Positions 63,951-64,000 of a DNA stretch of 64,000 bases are shown here, piece after piece (the first letter of the stretch is position 1; the number at the start of each line of letters is the position of its first letter). The notes beneath the pieces were generated by a model. It was not told where the DNA came from. It searched no databases and saw only the letters and a program-made list of their open reading frames with translations. The position numbers and the translations under genes were made by a program. Source of the DNA: Xestospongia muta. Lineage: Eukaryota; Porifera; Demospongiae; Haplosclerida; Petrosiidae. Where the stretch lies: positions 1,292,144-1,356,143 of the forward strand of contig OY848924.1 of assembly GCA_963693285.1 (NCBI GenBank), read 5' to 3'.

Positions 63951-64000
63951 GGGCTTGTTGGACTTTCTCTAAATGTCCATCTCTAGCAGACTTCCAAAGT

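Larger units (their letters stand above)
51062..64000 (-). pseudogene. Gene D: ANK - Roc - COR - Death paralogue of gene A, COR split by a transposon; 5' end off the window
   Basis: Exons (low-high): 63916->64000, 63020-63136, 62393-62491, 61675-61773, 61166-61267, 60926-61030, 59830-59931, 59136-59234, 58425-58523, 56536-56637 (ANK), 52505-55358 (ANK, Roc, COR, interrupted), 52263-52350, 51893-52165 (Death), 51618-51680, 51447-51494, 51307-51360, 51177-51221, 51062-51129 (TAA at 51062-51064). Phases match gene A exon for exon through the linker. Roc has GNMSAGKSSL, DFAGH and GSHADQ. The 775-bp element at 53209-53983 inserts stop codons (first at 53874-53876) after GFGWCLYCPN. Discounting it and one 9-bp duplicate leaves a 690-codon exon in frame, so the insertion is the only visible lesion. 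The last exon encodes RYVWYGVSATISIFAIIW, a likely C-terminal membrane segment. As it stands, the product would be ANK-Roc with a truncated COR unless the element is spliced out or absent from other alleles. Confidence 0.8.

Overview
This window is AT-rich nuclear DNA from an animal. Genes are split by many short GT-AG introns, and most coding capacity is on the minus strand. Ankyrin repeats, ZU5, Roc-COR, Death and CARD-like folds, a vinculin/alpha-catenin-type tail and CAP-Gly domains together point to an early-branching metazoan. A demosponge of the Amphimedon type fits best. That is an inference from gene content and intron style, not a match I could run.

Layout, left to right. (A) 674-16,686, minus: an ANK-Roc-COR-Death gene that continues into a CARD-like domain and a second Death domain. 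(B1) 19,709-25,114, minus: ANK repeats - ZU5 - linker - Death domain - proline-rich hinge - vinculin-like actin-binding tail. (B2) 25,139-42,721, minus: a tandem partner with a start exon, an ANK cap exon, 61 almost identical 99-bp ANK exons in a ~257-bp exon/intron tandem array, a C-terminal ANK exon and only a ~50-residue remnant of ZU5. (C) 44,210-46,103, minus: a protein with three CAP-Gly domains whose first domain has frame damage. 47,119-50,000, plus: two decayed gene fragments, one GGPS1-like and one CDK4/6-like. (D) 51,062->64,000, minus: a paralogue of A (ANK-Roc-COR-Death). Its COR coding exon is split by a 775-bp inverted-repeat transposon with a 9-bp target duplication, and its C-terminus ends in a hydrophobic segment instead of CARD/Death.

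How the parts relate. A and D share exon order, exon phases and intron sequence, so they are copies of one ancestral gene that flank the B locus. B1 and B2 are a tandem duplication with a deletion at the join: the 3' half of B2 and the first exon of B1 are missing, and about 25 bp now separate them. All repeat exons are phase 0-0. Splicing the B2 array straight to the B1 cap exon would therefore stay in frame and give one giant ankyrin-like protein of roughly 70 ANK repeats with ZU5, Death and vinculin-type tail. The known roles of these folds suggest scaffolding between ligands, death-fold signalling and actin. The specific function is unknown.

The strongest novel points are the ankyrin-like/vinculin-tail fusion, the homogenised 61-exon ankyrin array with ~1.8-kb higher-order duplications and variation focused on likely surface positions, an in-frame backup splice acceptor built into the repeat exons, and the different C-terminal ends of paralogues A and D.
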